DNA of 64,000 nucleotides from Desmodus rotundus (GCF_022682495.2 NC_071392.1:52105459-52169458), one strand, 5' to 3'. Positions 23,186-35,095 are shown, counted from the stretch's first letter. The notes: generated from the sequence alone by a model not told the origin. Translations and numbers: made by a program.

Positions 23186-26100
23186 TTAGCATAATGCTCT
23201 CCAGTTCCATCCATGCTGTTGTAAAGGGTAGGAGCTCCTTATTTCTCTCGCTGTGTAGAATTCCATTGTGTAAATGTACCATTGTTTTTGGATCCACTCA
23301 TTTGCTGATGGGCACTTAGGTTGCTTCCAGTACTTGGCTATTGTAAATTGTGCTGCTATGAACATTGGGGTGCATAGGTTCTTTTGAATTGGTGTTTCAG
23401 GGTTCTTAAGGTATAATCCCAGCAGTGGAATTGTGGGGTCAAAGGGCAATTCCATCTTTAGTTTTGTGAGGACATTCCATACTGTTTTCCACAGTGGCCT
23501 CACCAGTCTACACTCCCACCAACAAGATACTAGGGCTATCTTTTCTCCACATCCTCTCCAACATTTGTTTGTAAATTTGTTTATGCTGGCCACTCTGACT
23601 GGTGTGAGATGGTACCTCATTGTGGTTTTACTTTGCATCTTTCTGATGGCTAGCGATGCTGAGCATCTTTTCATATGTCTCTGGGCCTTCAGTAAGTCTT
23701 CCTTGGAGAAGTGTCTGTTCAAGACCTTTGCCCATTTTTTAATTGGGTTGTTTGTCTTCCTGGAGTGGAGTCATGTGAGTTCTTCACATATTTTGGAAAT
23801 CAGGCCTTTGTCTGAGGTATCATTGGCAAATGTGTTTTCCCATACTGTTGGTTCTCTTTTTATTTTAATGTTGTTTTCTTTAGACATGCAGAAACTTTTT
23901 ATTTTGATCAGGTCCCATTTGTTTCTTCTTTCCTTTATGTCCCTTGCTTTAGGGGATGTGTCTGTGAGGATGTTGCTGCGTGGAATGTCTGAGATTTTCC
24001 TGCCAATGTGATCCTTTAGGACTTCTATGGTGTTATGACTTATATTTAAGTCTTTTTATCCACCCTGAATTTATTTTTGAGTATGGTGTAAGTTATCAAT
24101 CGAATTTCATTTTTTTGCACGTAGCTGTCCAGATCTCCCAACACCATGTGTTGAAGAGGCTATTTTTGCTCCATTTTATCCTCCTGCCACCTTTGTCAAA
24201 TATTAATTGACTGTAAAGTCTTAGGTTTATTTCTGGGCTCTCTGTTCTGTTCCATTGATCTATGTGCCTGTTTTTATGCCAGTACCAGGCTGTTTTGATT
24301 ACAGTGGCCTTGTAATACAGTTTGATATCAGGTATTGTGATCCCTCCTGATTTGTTCTTATTTCTCAGAATTACTGCAGCTATTCGGGGTCGTTTATGGT
24401 TCCATATGAATTTCTGAAATGTTTGTTCTATATCTGTGAAATATGTCATGGGTACTCTAATAGGGATTGCATGTAATCTATAAATTGCTTTGGGTAGTAT
24501 GGCCATTTTGGTGATGTTAATTCTTCCAATCCATGAGCATGGTACATGCTTTCATTTGTTTGTTTCTTCCTTAATTTCTTTCTTCAATGTTGTGTAGTTT
24601 TCTGAGTACAGGTCTTTTATCTACTTGGCTAGGTTTATTCCTAGGTACTTTATTTTTCTTGTTGCTATATCAAATGGGATTTTTTTCCTGATTTCTGTTT
24701 CTGGTGTTTCATTGTTGGTATCCAGGAATGCCTTTGATTTCTAAGTATTGACTTTGTATCCAGCTGTTTTGCTAAATTCATTTATTAGGTCAAGTAGTTT
24801 TTTGGTGGAGTCTATAGGATTTTCTGTGTACACTATCATGTAATCTGCAAACAGTGACAGTTTCATTTCCTCCTTTCCAATTTGGATGCCTTTTATTGCT
24901 TTTTCTTGTCTGACTGCTGTGGCTAGGACTTCCAATACTATGTTGAATAGGAGTGGTGAGAGAGGGCATCCTTGGCTTGTTCCTCATCTTAGTGGGAAAG
25001 CTCTAAGTTTTTGTCCATTGAGTATGATGTTGGCTGTAGGTCTCTCATACATGGCCTTTATTATGTTAAGAAATGCTCCCTCTATTCCCACTTTGCTGAG
25101 TGTTTTTATCAGAAATGGGTGCTGTATCTTATCAAATGCTTTTTCCACGTCTATTGATATGATCACGTGATTTTTGTCTTTGCTGTTGTTTATGTGATGT
25201 ATTATGTTTATTGATTTGAGAGTATTGTACCATCCTTGCATCCCTGGGATGAATCCCACTTAGTTGTGGTGTATGATCTTTTTAATGTATTGCTGGATGC
25301 AGTTTGCCAATATTTTGTTAAGGATTTTAACGTCTATGTTCATCAGAGATATTGGCCTGAAGTTTTCTTTCTTTGTTGTGTCTTTGTCTGGTTTTGGGAT
25401 TAGGATGATGCTGGCTTCATAAAAGGAGTATGGGAATCTTACGTCATTTTGGATTTTTTCGAATAGTCTGTGAAGGATAGGGGTTAGCTCTTCCTTAAAT
25501 GCTTTGTAGAATTCTCCTGTGAAACCATCTGGTCCAAGGCTTTTGTGTGTTGGAAGTTTTTTGATGACTGCTTCAATTTCGTCTGCTGCTATTGGTCTGT
25601 TCAGGTTTTCTACTCTTCTTCATTCAGTTTTGGAAGATTATATTTTTCTAGAAATGTTTCTATTTTACCTAGGTTTTCACATTTCTTGGCATACAGTTCT
25701 TTGTAGTAATTTCTTCCTATCCTTTGTTTTTCTGTGGTATCAGTTGCAATCTCTCCTCTTTCATTTTTAATTGTGTTTATTTCAATCCTCTCTCTTTTTT
25801 TCTTGATGAGCCTACCTAAAGGCTTGTCGATTTTGTTTATCTTTTCAAAGAACCAGATCCTGGATTCATTGATCCTTAGAATTGTGCTTTTAGCCTCTAT
25901 GTCATTTAACTGTGCTCTGATCTTGGTTATTTCCTTCCTTCAGCTTGCTCTGGGCTGTCTTCGTTGTTATTCCTCGAGTTCTTGTAGGTGTAGGGTTAGG
26001 TTGTTTAATTGAAATGTTTCTGTTCTTTTTAGGTAGGCCTGTATCACAATGAATTTCCCTCATAGGACTGCCTTTGCTGTGTCCCATAACTTTTGGGTTG

Positions 26101-26949
26101 TTGTTAGTTCGTTTTCATCTGTTTCCAGAAACTTTTTGATTTCTTCCCTAATCTCGTTCTTGATCCATTCATTGTTTAATAGCATGGTATTCAATCTCCA
26201 TGATTTTGAGTGTTTTGGGTTTTTTCCTTTGGGGTTGTTTTCTAGTTTCAGTCCCTTGTGGTCAGAGAAAATGCTTGATATGATTTCAATTTTCTTGAAC
26301 TTGTTGAGGCTTGCTTTGTGTCCTATCATGTGGTCTATCTTTGCAAATGTTCCGTGTGCCTTTGAAAAGAATGTGTATTTTGCTTCTTTGGGATGAAAAG
26401 CTCTATATATATCAATTAAGTCCATTTCATCTAGGGTATTGTTCAGTGACATAATATCTTTGTTGATATTTTGTTTGGAAGATCTGTCCATTTTTGATAG
26501 TGGGTGTTAAAGTCCTCTACTATAATTGTGTTGCTGTCAATATCTTTCTTGAAGTCCTCCAAGATTTTCTTTATGTATTTGGGTGCTCCTATGTTGGGTG
26601 CATATATATTTACAATGTTTGTGTCTTCTTGGTGGATTCTTCCTTTGAGTATTATGAAGTGACCTTCTGGGTCTCTCCTTATGGCCCTTCTTTGGAAGTC
26701 TATTTTGTCTGATATGAGTATTGCTACCCCATCTTTTTTTTTTTTTTCCTGTCCATTTGCTTGGAAAATTTGTTTCCAGCCCTTCACTTTCAGTCCGTGT
26801 AGGTCTTCTGTCCTGAGGTGCGTCTCTTGTACACAGCATATGTGTGGGTCATGTTTTCTTATCCATTCATCTATTCTATGTCTTTTGATTGGAGCATTTA
26901 ATCCATTTACATTTAAGGTTATTATTGATAGGTAGTTATTCATTGCCAT
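23186..26949 (-). pseudogene. L1 ORF2 (endonuclease-reverse transcriptase), broken
   Basis: The start at 26949 encodes MAMNNYLSIITLNVNGLNAP, the usual ORF2p N-terminus. The AP-endonuclease part continues with CCVQETHL and VEDFNTH (the usual Gly before DFNT is Glu), and the SDH of the active site appears near 26290. Reverse-transcriptase blocks follow: [19 protein letters not shown] (around 25160) and FADYMIVY, where the expected FADD has Asp to Tyr (TAC read from 24840-24842). The C-terminal part ([14 protein letters not shown] ... MEFYTA) ends at 23186. Many frameshifts and stops separate these pieces. ORF2p would act in target-primed reverse transcription; this copy is dead. Confidence 0.93.
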
Positions 26950-26994
26950 TTTTCATACCTCTGTTCCTCTGTCTTTCTTTTTTCCTTCCTTTCC

Positions 26995-27911
26995 TTAAAG
27001 CAGTCCCTTTAGCATCTCTTGCAGAGCTGGTTTGGTGGAGCTGTATTCTTTTACACTTCTTTTGTCTGGGAAACTCCTTATTTGGCCTTCTAACTTGATT
27101 GAGAGCCTTGCTGGGTAAAGTAGCCTTGGTTGCAGGCCTCTGGTTCTCATTACTTGGAATATTTTTTGCCATTCTCTTCTGGCTTGAAGAGTTTCCATTG
27201 AGAAGTCAGTTGCTAACCTTATTGGGGCTCCCTTGTATGTTACTTCTTGTTTCTCTCTTGCTGCCTTTAAGATCCTATCTTTGTCTTGGAATTTTGCCAT
27301 TTTAATTATGATGTGTCTTGAAGTAGGTCTCTTTGGGTTACTCTTGCTTGGGACTCTCTGTGTTTCCTGGATTTGTGTGACTTTTTCTCTCCTCAGATTA
27401 GGGAAGTTTCCCATCATTACTTTTTCAAAGAGATTTTCTATCCCTTGCTCTTCTTCTTCTTCTGGGATCCCTATTATACTGATAATTACGTTTCATGTTG
27501 TCCTGCATTTCCCTTAATCCCTCTTCATTTTTTCTGAGCCTCTTTTCCTGTTCTTGCTCTTTATGGGTGTTGTTTTCTAGTTTCCTCCAGCTCACTGATC
27601 TGATCCTCTGCTTCATTAAGTCTGCTTTTTATTATTTCTACTGTGTTATTCAGTTCAGAAATTGTATTCTTCATTTCCTTTTTGCCCTTGTTGATAGTTT
27701 CTATTTCCGTTTTCATGTTGATATATTTTGCAGTGAGTTCATTGTAGTTTCCCTGTAGTTTCTGGTAGTTCTCTCTGAGCTCAGTGAGCTTCCTGATAAC
27801 CATTGCTTTGAACTCAGTATCTGATAGTTGAGTTGCCTCTATTTCATTTATCATTCTTTCTGAGGCTTCCTCCTTTCCTTTCATTTGGGGATTGTTTCTT
27901 TGTCTTCCCAT
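26995..27911 (-). pseudogene. L1 ORF1 (RNA-binding chaperone), broken
   Basis: The start at 27911 (MGRQRNNPQMKGKEEASERM) leads into a coiled coil (Leu/Glu/Lys-rich heptads to about residue 112). A frameshift follows near 27560-27620. The RRM/C-terminal part reads from 27417 to 26995 (NLRREKVTQIQETQRVPSK, APIRLATDFSMETLQARREW, LQPRLLYPAR) and ends at a stop at 26995. Length and domain order are normal for L1 ORF1p, but the frame is not intact. Confidence 0.92.
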
Positions 27912-28130
27912 TTTTTTGTGGGACTCTTCTTGTTAGTGTCTGCTTCTTAAATTGATGTGTTCTGACCACCTTGGTTTATGGTAAGAACTTTTATGGTAGA
28001 ATGGCAGTGGGATTCAGTGGCGCCATCTCCTTAATCTCCTGAGCTCGCTGGTCTTGGGCTGTCATTTATGGGTCTAACAGGGTCTAACTCTGGTCTTTTC
28101 AGAGCTCCAGGTTTTATTGTCTTATCTGTG

Positions 28131-28435
28131 GGAAAAGGAGGGAAAAAAAGAAAGAGAAAGGAAGGAAGGAAAAAGGAATAGAAAAGGAAAGGAAGGAAGG
28201 AAGGAAGGAAGGAAGGAAGGAAGGAAGGAAGGAAGGAAGGAAGGAAGGATAAAAAAAGATCGCAGGAAAGAAAAGAAGAAGGAATTTTAACAAAAATTAA
28301 AATAAAAAAATATATAAAAGAAGGCAGGAAGAGGAATAAAAAAGTAAAGGAAGGAAGGAAGAAAGAAGGAATAAAAAAGAAAGAAAGAAGGACAAAAAGG
28401 AAGAAGGAGAGAAAAAAAGGAAAAAAAAAAGTGTT
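28131..28435. repeat. Purine tract with pure (GGAA)n
   Basis: Almost only A and G on the + strand. A clean GGAA tetranucleotide array lies near 28188-28249, with GAAA and AAAG variants around it. It sits inside the L1 5' UTR. Long purine/pyrimidine mirror tracts can form triplex (H-) DNA, and GGAA arrays bind ETS factors (known). Confidence 0.9.
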
Positions 28436-28908
28436 CTTCTGGCTTTAAACAGGTCAGGTCAGTTCTGCTGATCTTCCTGTCTATGAAAAGGGAGGGGGTG
28501 TGTGGAGGGATTTTTTTCACTTTTCTCCCTTTCTGATCCACACTCTTCGCTGTTGTCCAGCCTCCAGTCCAGTTCCTCAGGGTCCTTCTGCTTCCCCCTA
28601 GGCCTTAGTCCACCATTTGTGGTGTCCTTGAGGTGCACCAATTAGGGGCAACTCACACTCCACCTTCTTGCTCTTTGCTGTCCTAGATGCTAGGGGCTCT
28701 TGGTGCCTCTTCAGGGTAGTTCAGCCCCCTACTGAGTCAAGTCTTTCCCGGGACTGCAGTCTCCCCTAACCCTGCAGCTCCCCTCTGCTGGGTGTTTTGC
28801 CTTCCTCCTAGAGAGCCAGTAGGCCCTGCAGCGCTCTGTGCTTCTGTGCATAGGGGCTAGGTGGGAGGTGTTCAGTCCCCAGCGCTTCAGGCATGGTCGC
28901 TTGTGGGC

Positions 28909-29090
28909 AGCCAGGCCGTTGATCGGGTTGTGCACCTATCCAGGCTTTGGGCCTTTTTTCCCCCGGGCAGCCAGGCTGCTGATAAGAGTGCACACCCACC
29001 CAGGAGCTTTGGGTCTGTGTGCTCAGGTGGCCGAGCCGCTTGATCTGGGTGCACAGCAACAGGGCTTCAGATGTGTGCTGGGGCTGCTTA
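28909..29090. repeat. Three-copy 60-bp tandem repeat in L1 5' UTR
   Basis: The phrase CCAGGCCGTTGATC recurs as CCAGGCTGCTGATA and CCGAGCCGCTTGATC at 28911, 28971 and 29031, exactly 60 bp apart. Each is followed by a GTGCAC/GCACA core and a CAGG..TTTGGG or CAGGGCTTC phrase. A partial unit follows at 29083. Similar in style to promoter monomers of rodent L1. Confidence 0.75.
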
Positions 29091-29541
29091 TCTGGTGTTC
29101 ACAGTCCAGGGGCTGAGGGGGTTGGGGCACAAGAGGCCATGGCTGCTGCAGAGAGTTCTCTAACTAGCTGCTGAGTGCCTCTATTTTCTCTTTTTCTTTT
29201 CGAGAAATTCTTCCTATTCAAGTCCCCCTGGTCCAAACAAGCACCTGGGCTCTCACACAGCCCAGCCTGGCTCTCTCCTAAGAATCCTGCAGCAGACCCT
29301 GTGCCCTGGCCGGGGGCTTCAGCAGCCCTGGTCCCCACGCTGGTCCCAGGGACCTTATTGTCCTTAAGCACTCTTCTTACCGTCTGATCTTTCAATGTCC
29401 TCTATCTTTGCTCTCCAATCTTCATATATGCTGGAATACTGTTGGCTGTTTGCTCTGTTCCTCAGATCAGCTAGGCGTTTCACTGGTGCTGAGGGGAAGT
29501 GGACTCTGCTCCCACCTATCTCGCCGCCATCTTCTCAGTCT

Positions 29542-29560
29542 CTGCCTATTATAAAATTCT
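29542..29560. repeat. Right TSD of the full-length L1
   Basis: CTGCCTATTATAAAATTCT, one mismatch to 22851-22869. Marks the 5' side of the L1. Confidence 0.93.
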
Positions 29561-30780
29561 TAATATTTTTATTTTGAAATATTTAAATCATAACAGAGGA
29601 GTACAGTAAATAAGTGTACTACCTACCACACTGTTTAGCCCCAGCCAGGGTACAGGGTCTGCTGCAGGATTCTTGGGAGAGAGCCACGCTGGGCTGTACA
29701 AGAGGCCAGGTGCTTGTTTGGACCAGCAGGGGGACTTGAATAGGAGGAATTTCTTGAAAAGAAAAAGAGAAAATAGAGGTACTCAGAGGCTGTTTAGAGA
29801 ATTCGCCACAGCAGCCATGGCCTCTTGCACCCCCACCCCCTCAGCCCCTGGACTGTGAGCACCGGGATAAGCAGCCCCAGCACCTGCCTGTATACCTACC
29901 ACACTGTTCTATCAAATCTAACATTTTGACCTTCTTGCTTTTTTGTTCCTTTTAAAAGTATAAATACAATTGAATCACTTTTTGTAACACTCCCAGATCC
30001 CATTCCCCTCCCTTATTATTTGCTCTTTTTAAAAAACTATGGTGAATTATGTATAACATAATAGTTACCACTTTAAACATTTTTCAGTATACAATTTAGT
30101 GGCATTAAACACATACACATTGTTGTACAATCATCACCACCATCATCTCTAGAACTTTTTCATCTTTCCAAACTGAAACTTTATACCCATTAAACAATAA
30201 CTTCCCATTACTTCCAACCCCTATTCCCTACCAACCACCATTATATTTTCTGCTTCTATGAATTTAATCTAGGAACCTCATATATGAGGAATTGTACAAT
30301 ATCTGGGGTTTTTTTGTGATTGGCTTATTTCACTTAACATCTTCAAGATTCATCCATATTGTCAGAATTTCCTTCTTTTTTAAAGACTGCATATTTCATT
30401 GTATGAATATGCCACATTTTGTCTATCTATTCATCTGTTGATACATACTTAGATTGATTTTATCTTTTGGCTACTGTGAATATTGCTGGCATGAACATGG
30501 ATGTGGGAAAAATTATTTCTACTGCTTTTAATCTTTTGGGTTTATACTCATGTGGTAATTTTATGCTTAATTGCTTGAGTAGTCCCTGTGCCATTCATTT
30601 TTCATAGTGATTGTACCATTTTATATGCCCACCAAGAATGTACAAGTTTCCAGTTTTCCACTTCCTTGCCAATATTATTATTGTCTGGGTTTTATTTGTT
30701 TGTTTCTTATGTTTTGATCTTAGCCATCTTAACATATGTGAAGTGGTGTCTCATTGTGGTTGAAGAATCATTTTTGAGAG
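29561..30780 (-). mobile_element. Old L1M 3' end
   Basis: Antisense L1M signature blocks occur in order: ACTATGGTGAATTATGTATA, ACAATTTAGTGGCATTAAAC, ATTGTTGTACAATCATCACC, TTGGCTACTGTGAATATTGC, GTGTCTCATTGTGGTTG. It was already in place when the fragment at 29636-29892 inserted. Edge at 29561 uncertain; the secure part is 29920-30780. Confidence 0.85.
29636..29892 (+). mobile_element. TSD-flanked fragment of L1 5' UTR, no tail
   Basis: This 257-bp segment matches the reverse complement of the neighbouring L1 5' UTR (about 29075-29310) at roughly 85% by eye, so it lies in opposite orientation. It is bounded by a perfect 16-bp direct repeat TACCTACCACACTGTT (29620-29635 and 29893-29908). It has no poly(A) tail and no L1 3' sequence. 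The source is another, diverged L1 rather than the adjacent copy. Confidence 0.85.
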
Positions 30781-30789
30781 AATAATTAC

Positions 30790-33700
30790 CCACTGCCTTT
30801 TCCTCATATTGCTTAAACACATTTACTTATGATTCCAACTTTTGGAATAATCCAAAGGAGAATGTGCACTTTAGAAGTTATCTTATTTATGCTTTAGCAC
30901 TTCAAATGGTAAATATTATAATTATAGTATTTGTATAAATGCAGTTGGATGTATATGCTTAGGTATATATAAACGTGTTATATATGCAGGTACTAGCAAT
31001 ATTTGCATTGAAAAAATTCCTGCAATGTAAATGCTCTTTTCCTATTGACTTCCATTACAATGAAAGATTTCACTGGACAAAAAAAAATTTACCTATGGAT
31101 AAAATGAAAAAATTCCTTGAAGAAGACTTTCAAGTAATGGCCTGGTCAGTGGAATGATAACTGTTAAAATTAAACAGAAGTAGTCTTTGAAGAGATTCAG
31201 GACCTAAACAACAGTTCTCTTTTCCTTTGTAGTTTTTTTTCCAATCTTGAAATCTTCCCTTCCTTTGAGAGCTATCTAAACTCCTTCCTGAATCATAAGG
31301 ATTTCTTCTATGCTGAGTATTGCTTTATCTCCTGCTTTGAATGCCATGAATATATCTACCATGTTCATGCTTTGGTCTGGTGGGACCACACTCTAATAAA
31401 TCAGAATATGATATTTACTTTTCTAGTAAATGCTGTGCACTAGTTCTTATTTAATTCCAGCCTTAATTTTTATCACTTAAGTTTCAAATTACATTTTAAA
31501 AGTTTGTTCTCTCCTTTACCATTTCTATCCAATCTTGCATGCCTAATGCATTTATTTAACATTTCTGGTGCATTCTCATATGCAATAGGTGGTACTGTTT
31601 AAGTCAAGTGTGAACTGCACTTAGCAGAGCTACACTTTACCAGCAAGTTTTTTTGCATCTTTATAATCCATACGATGTGCCCTATACTCTGTCAGAGAAC
31701 TGAACGCAGAATATAGTAGGCAGGTCTCCTCAAAGAAATGAGCTAGTGTACAAAAGCTCCTTCAAAATCATAAAGTCTTTTATGGTCATAAAACCATATT
31801 GCACACTTTTTTCAGGAGCTTAATGAGTGAGTCATAAAATAGCTTTAATTTTGGTGTCCAGATTCCAGTTAGAAAGTTGTGTTTACTAAGTAGTGCCCTT
31901 TCAGCTGGAAAAACCTTACTCTGAGAATATTTGCAGTACAAAACACTAATGCTATTATGTTCTTAAAAATAAAAAGAAGAAAAGTAGCTATTGAAATCAC
32001 TAACCTATCTAGTTCTCTGCCCAGGTTTGTACTGAGTTATGCTTTCAGCTAAACTCCCCACTTCATGGGACTAAAGAGGAGGCAGTTAAGGCAGAGTCCT
32101 ACTAAGGATACACTGGGACCCCACACATCTGGGCACCTTATCTTATCCTAACCAGCAACTTGAAAATATAAGTTATTGGTTACAAGAATGATAATATCCT
32201 GAAATACATACCAAAAAACAATCACTGCTAGGGGGGAAAAATACCAGTGCTCAGCCCCCAAATCTCTGTAGTGACATAGTTATGCACGTAGTGATACAGA
32301 AAAAGGACATGGCCACCAACCATCACAGCTTTCCAGAAACCCTAGGAGCTTCTCAGTACATGTGACTGAGTGTGCAAGTGCAGATTCCCTCTGAAACTTG
32401 GGACAGCCTTCCACATTGGTACTTGTCTCCTCAAATGTTCCAGAATGTTATGTGAGCGTGCGATATACTGATTTATAGTTATTTGTCAACTGCTTTTTAA
32501 AAATGAGAACTTCAAGGACTTCTCACCTGAAATATTCCAATATTGTGTACACATAGAAATACCATATATGAATTTTTAAAAAATTTAATACACTTCCACT
32601 TTTACAGGCTATTGTGAAAAATCAGGAGTGTTATCAAATGCAAAAATCTATTCAATTCAGAATACCATTAAAATAATAAATTCCTAACTAAGGGGCTAAA
32701 ACTGAAAAAGAAGCCTGTTTTATAATGGTTTTAGGTCCATAACTGCCCAACTCTCTCCCCCCCAAGTTATTGTTTTAATTGCGATTTTTTACATTCCCAT
32801 AACAGAAGCATAAGACAACCTTTTCCTAGAAAATCTCAGTGTACTGAGGTTGAACTCCTTTTCTTCACTAAAGAAAAACCCAGATTTCAAAGTGTGTTCC
32901 CACACAGCAAAATTTTCATTCACAAAATTCACAGAATTATCAGGCATAAAAGAGGCTTTATCTAAAATTTGATCTATAATTTTGTTCTGAAAACTGAATT
33001 ATATGTCTACATGCCTGTGTGTGTGACAAATGTGTATGTATGTTCTTTACTGTGCTGTATGCCAGTGTAAAATGTTGCCATGTTTGTTTTGTCATGATAA
33101 ATATTTGACCACATGTGATTTCATGCCTTAAAAATACATCTGCATTTTAGGGGGAGAATGGGATCCTTTGGTTCTCATGCCAGCATTTAATGTATAATTA
33201 ATTCCTTTAAAAGAAAAAATTTCAAAACACAACATTTTTCTAATGTACATGAAGAATGTTGGAGAAGTTCACTGAAGCATATGCTCTGAGCTTTCAGAAG
33301 CAATCTCTAGTCAGGCATTTTAAATGAAAATTGATTTGTGATTTACATGGTCAGTGGAAAGAAAATTAACTTACGGAAGGTTGTAATGATATATTAGACA
33401 AGTAAAAAAGTAGATGGTGATCTAGTGGAACTAAAAGTCCCATCTGGAAGAATTCTGTGACATTTTTACATTTATCTGTGTTCTGCATGAGTTGTAATGT
33501 TAGTGGTAATTTTATGGGACTGAACTGAAATGAAAAGGGTGTTATCACAGATTGCCTACAATATGGGATTGTGTTCAGTGGAGAGTCCTGTATCCTTTTC
33601 TCCATTTTCCTATAATATGACTCATTGCACTTTTTTCAGCTACTGTTGTTGAATGCATTCAGCCTTTTACTTGAGGTTATTAAAGAAGAACATCGACACT

Positions 33701-34630
33701 CACAAATGCAATCTAACTGCACATTTAAAAGCATACTGCATCTTCCCCTTAGTTCTGCATTGTTCAGGTAATGTCTAACAATGACCCTTCAAAATATACA
33801 CAAAAGAGGCAAGTGTACTGAATATAAAGCTTTTTACCTTAACCCATTTTTTTTTGTCTCAAAAGTATGATTAACACCTCACCAAAACCTAGAACATGTT
33901 AGCAAATGGTAAATTTATATCTTCTTAGAAATGGGTCATTCAAAAGTTGTCTATTTTCTCCATTATTTTTTCAATTTTTCAAAAGCAATCATAATTGTTT
34001 CTGTGGTCAGTGAAGTATGTTCTAGTTTTTTAAAAAGTGAAACCTCTTCCTTTTCTGTTTAATAAGAAATGTCCACCACATTTCAGTATTAATTAGCCAA
34101 CATGAATTTTTAAAGAAATAATGCACAGTGGGCTTAATTCCATATTATTCTTTTTTCTTTACATTTACAGATGGTCTTGACTTTTGAAAGTATATAATTT
34201 CAGAATTACTGTCCCTTAAACATTGTAATTTAAATAATTTGACCCTGTGCTAAAGCATAAGCCATGAAATTATTTGCCTTCAAATTTCAAAATCCATTTT
34301 CTGTCTCCTTTCATTTCTTTCCTTTCATCTCTTCCTCCATGAACCACAGCTGAAAATAAGTAGAACTTCTAAAAAAATTATAAACATTAAGGTCTTTGTG
34401 TAAATTCATACTTTTATTATGTTTAAACAAACAAATCCACAAAAGGTAAAAAAACCTTACTTTTAGGTTTGCCCTCTTTTATTTTAAATTCTTTTTATCA
34501 AGTATTTTTTATTTGTGACATTTCTTTTACTTTTTATATTATTTTCTCTATTAAGAAAATAGGTAATTATTTCAATAGATTAAAAGTGTATCATATTTAT
34601 TTCAACCACAATGGTAACATTTTATCCCTG
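30790..34630. other. Unclassified intronic DNA
   Basis: AT-rich sequence without clear repeats. An L2-like trace occurs near 31290-31400. Open frames are short and unsupported. It may include ancient, unrecognisable repeat. Confidence 0.6.
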
Positions 34631-34637
34631 TAAGTAC

Positions 34638-34805
34638 AGTGCTGACTCTCAAGCAAGACTACACATTAGAATCAGTTTTGTAAAGAATATCAATTCCTAG
34701 CCTCCACAGAGTTCTGATTTAAAGGGCCCAGGGTACCTCCTGACATTGGAACATTTTAAAAACTCCCTGGCTGAGTTGACTGTGCAGCCAGGGTTGAGAC
34801 TACAA
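34638..34805. mobile_element. MER5A-like hAT relic
   Basis: The text CACATTAGAATCAGTTTTGT, CTAGCCTCCACAGAGTTCTG, ATTTAAAGGGCCCAGGGTAC and TTTTAAAAACTCCCTGGCTG follows the MER5A pattern ('cacctgggaact...gggccccac...gattctga'). Diverged non-autonomous DNA transposon. Confidence 0.6.
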
Positions 34806-35095
34806 CTTTGTAAGAACAGGCCCTTAGGGAAAGTCTTTGTGAAGTTAGTGGGGGAAGAGGTGGAGATCAGGGGAGGCAGAGGAAACAGGTGGATTCACCC
34901 CTGCTTTACCAAGGAACACAGCTCCACCTTCTTTTCCTGCATGCTCTTCTTGTTTCAGGAATTATGATTTGACCCACAGAATTTGGATTTGTGCATTTGA
35001 CCCAAATACACATACAATCAGATTATAAGAGAATTCTGCGTTGTTTATTTAATTGTGTTTTAAATCATATGCTCAAAATATCCTTTGAATCTTTT

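Larger units (their letters stand above)
22870..29541 (-). mobile_element. Full-length L1 retrotransposon, inactive
   Basis: About 6.67 kb, antisense to the host gene. From its 5' end (29541) the minus strand starts near AGATGGCGGCGAG, as L1 5' ends do. It then has a 1.6-kb 5' UTR, ORF1, a 45-bp spacer, ORF2, a 315-bp G-rich 3' UTR and a short A-rich tail at 22870. The 19-bp TSD (18/19) shows a single intact insertion event. Both ORFs are broken by stops and frameshifts, and a reverse-transcriptase active-site residue is lost, so the copy cannot move autonomously. It sits directly against the older HAL1. Confidence 0.95.
27912..29541 (-). promoter_or_regulatory. L1 5' UTR / internal promoter
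   Basis: About 1.63 kb between the 5' end and the ORF1 start, longer than the roughly 0.9 kb of human L1. It contains GC-rich sequence, a 60-bp tandem array (28909-29090) and a 300-bp purine tract (28131-28435, + strand). L1 5' UTRs carry the internal pol II promoter and an antisense promoter. If still active, the antisense one would fire in sense with POU6F2; that is inference. Confidence 0.75.

Noticed and set aside
23433..24011. 192-residue open frame on the + strand
   Set aside because: It is the antisense shadow of L1 ORF2, explained by the low stop frequency opposite Lys/Glu-rich coding sequence.
28186..28250. CRISPR-like or satellite array
   Set aside because: It is a plain GGAA microsatellite without spacers, inside an L1 5' UTR.
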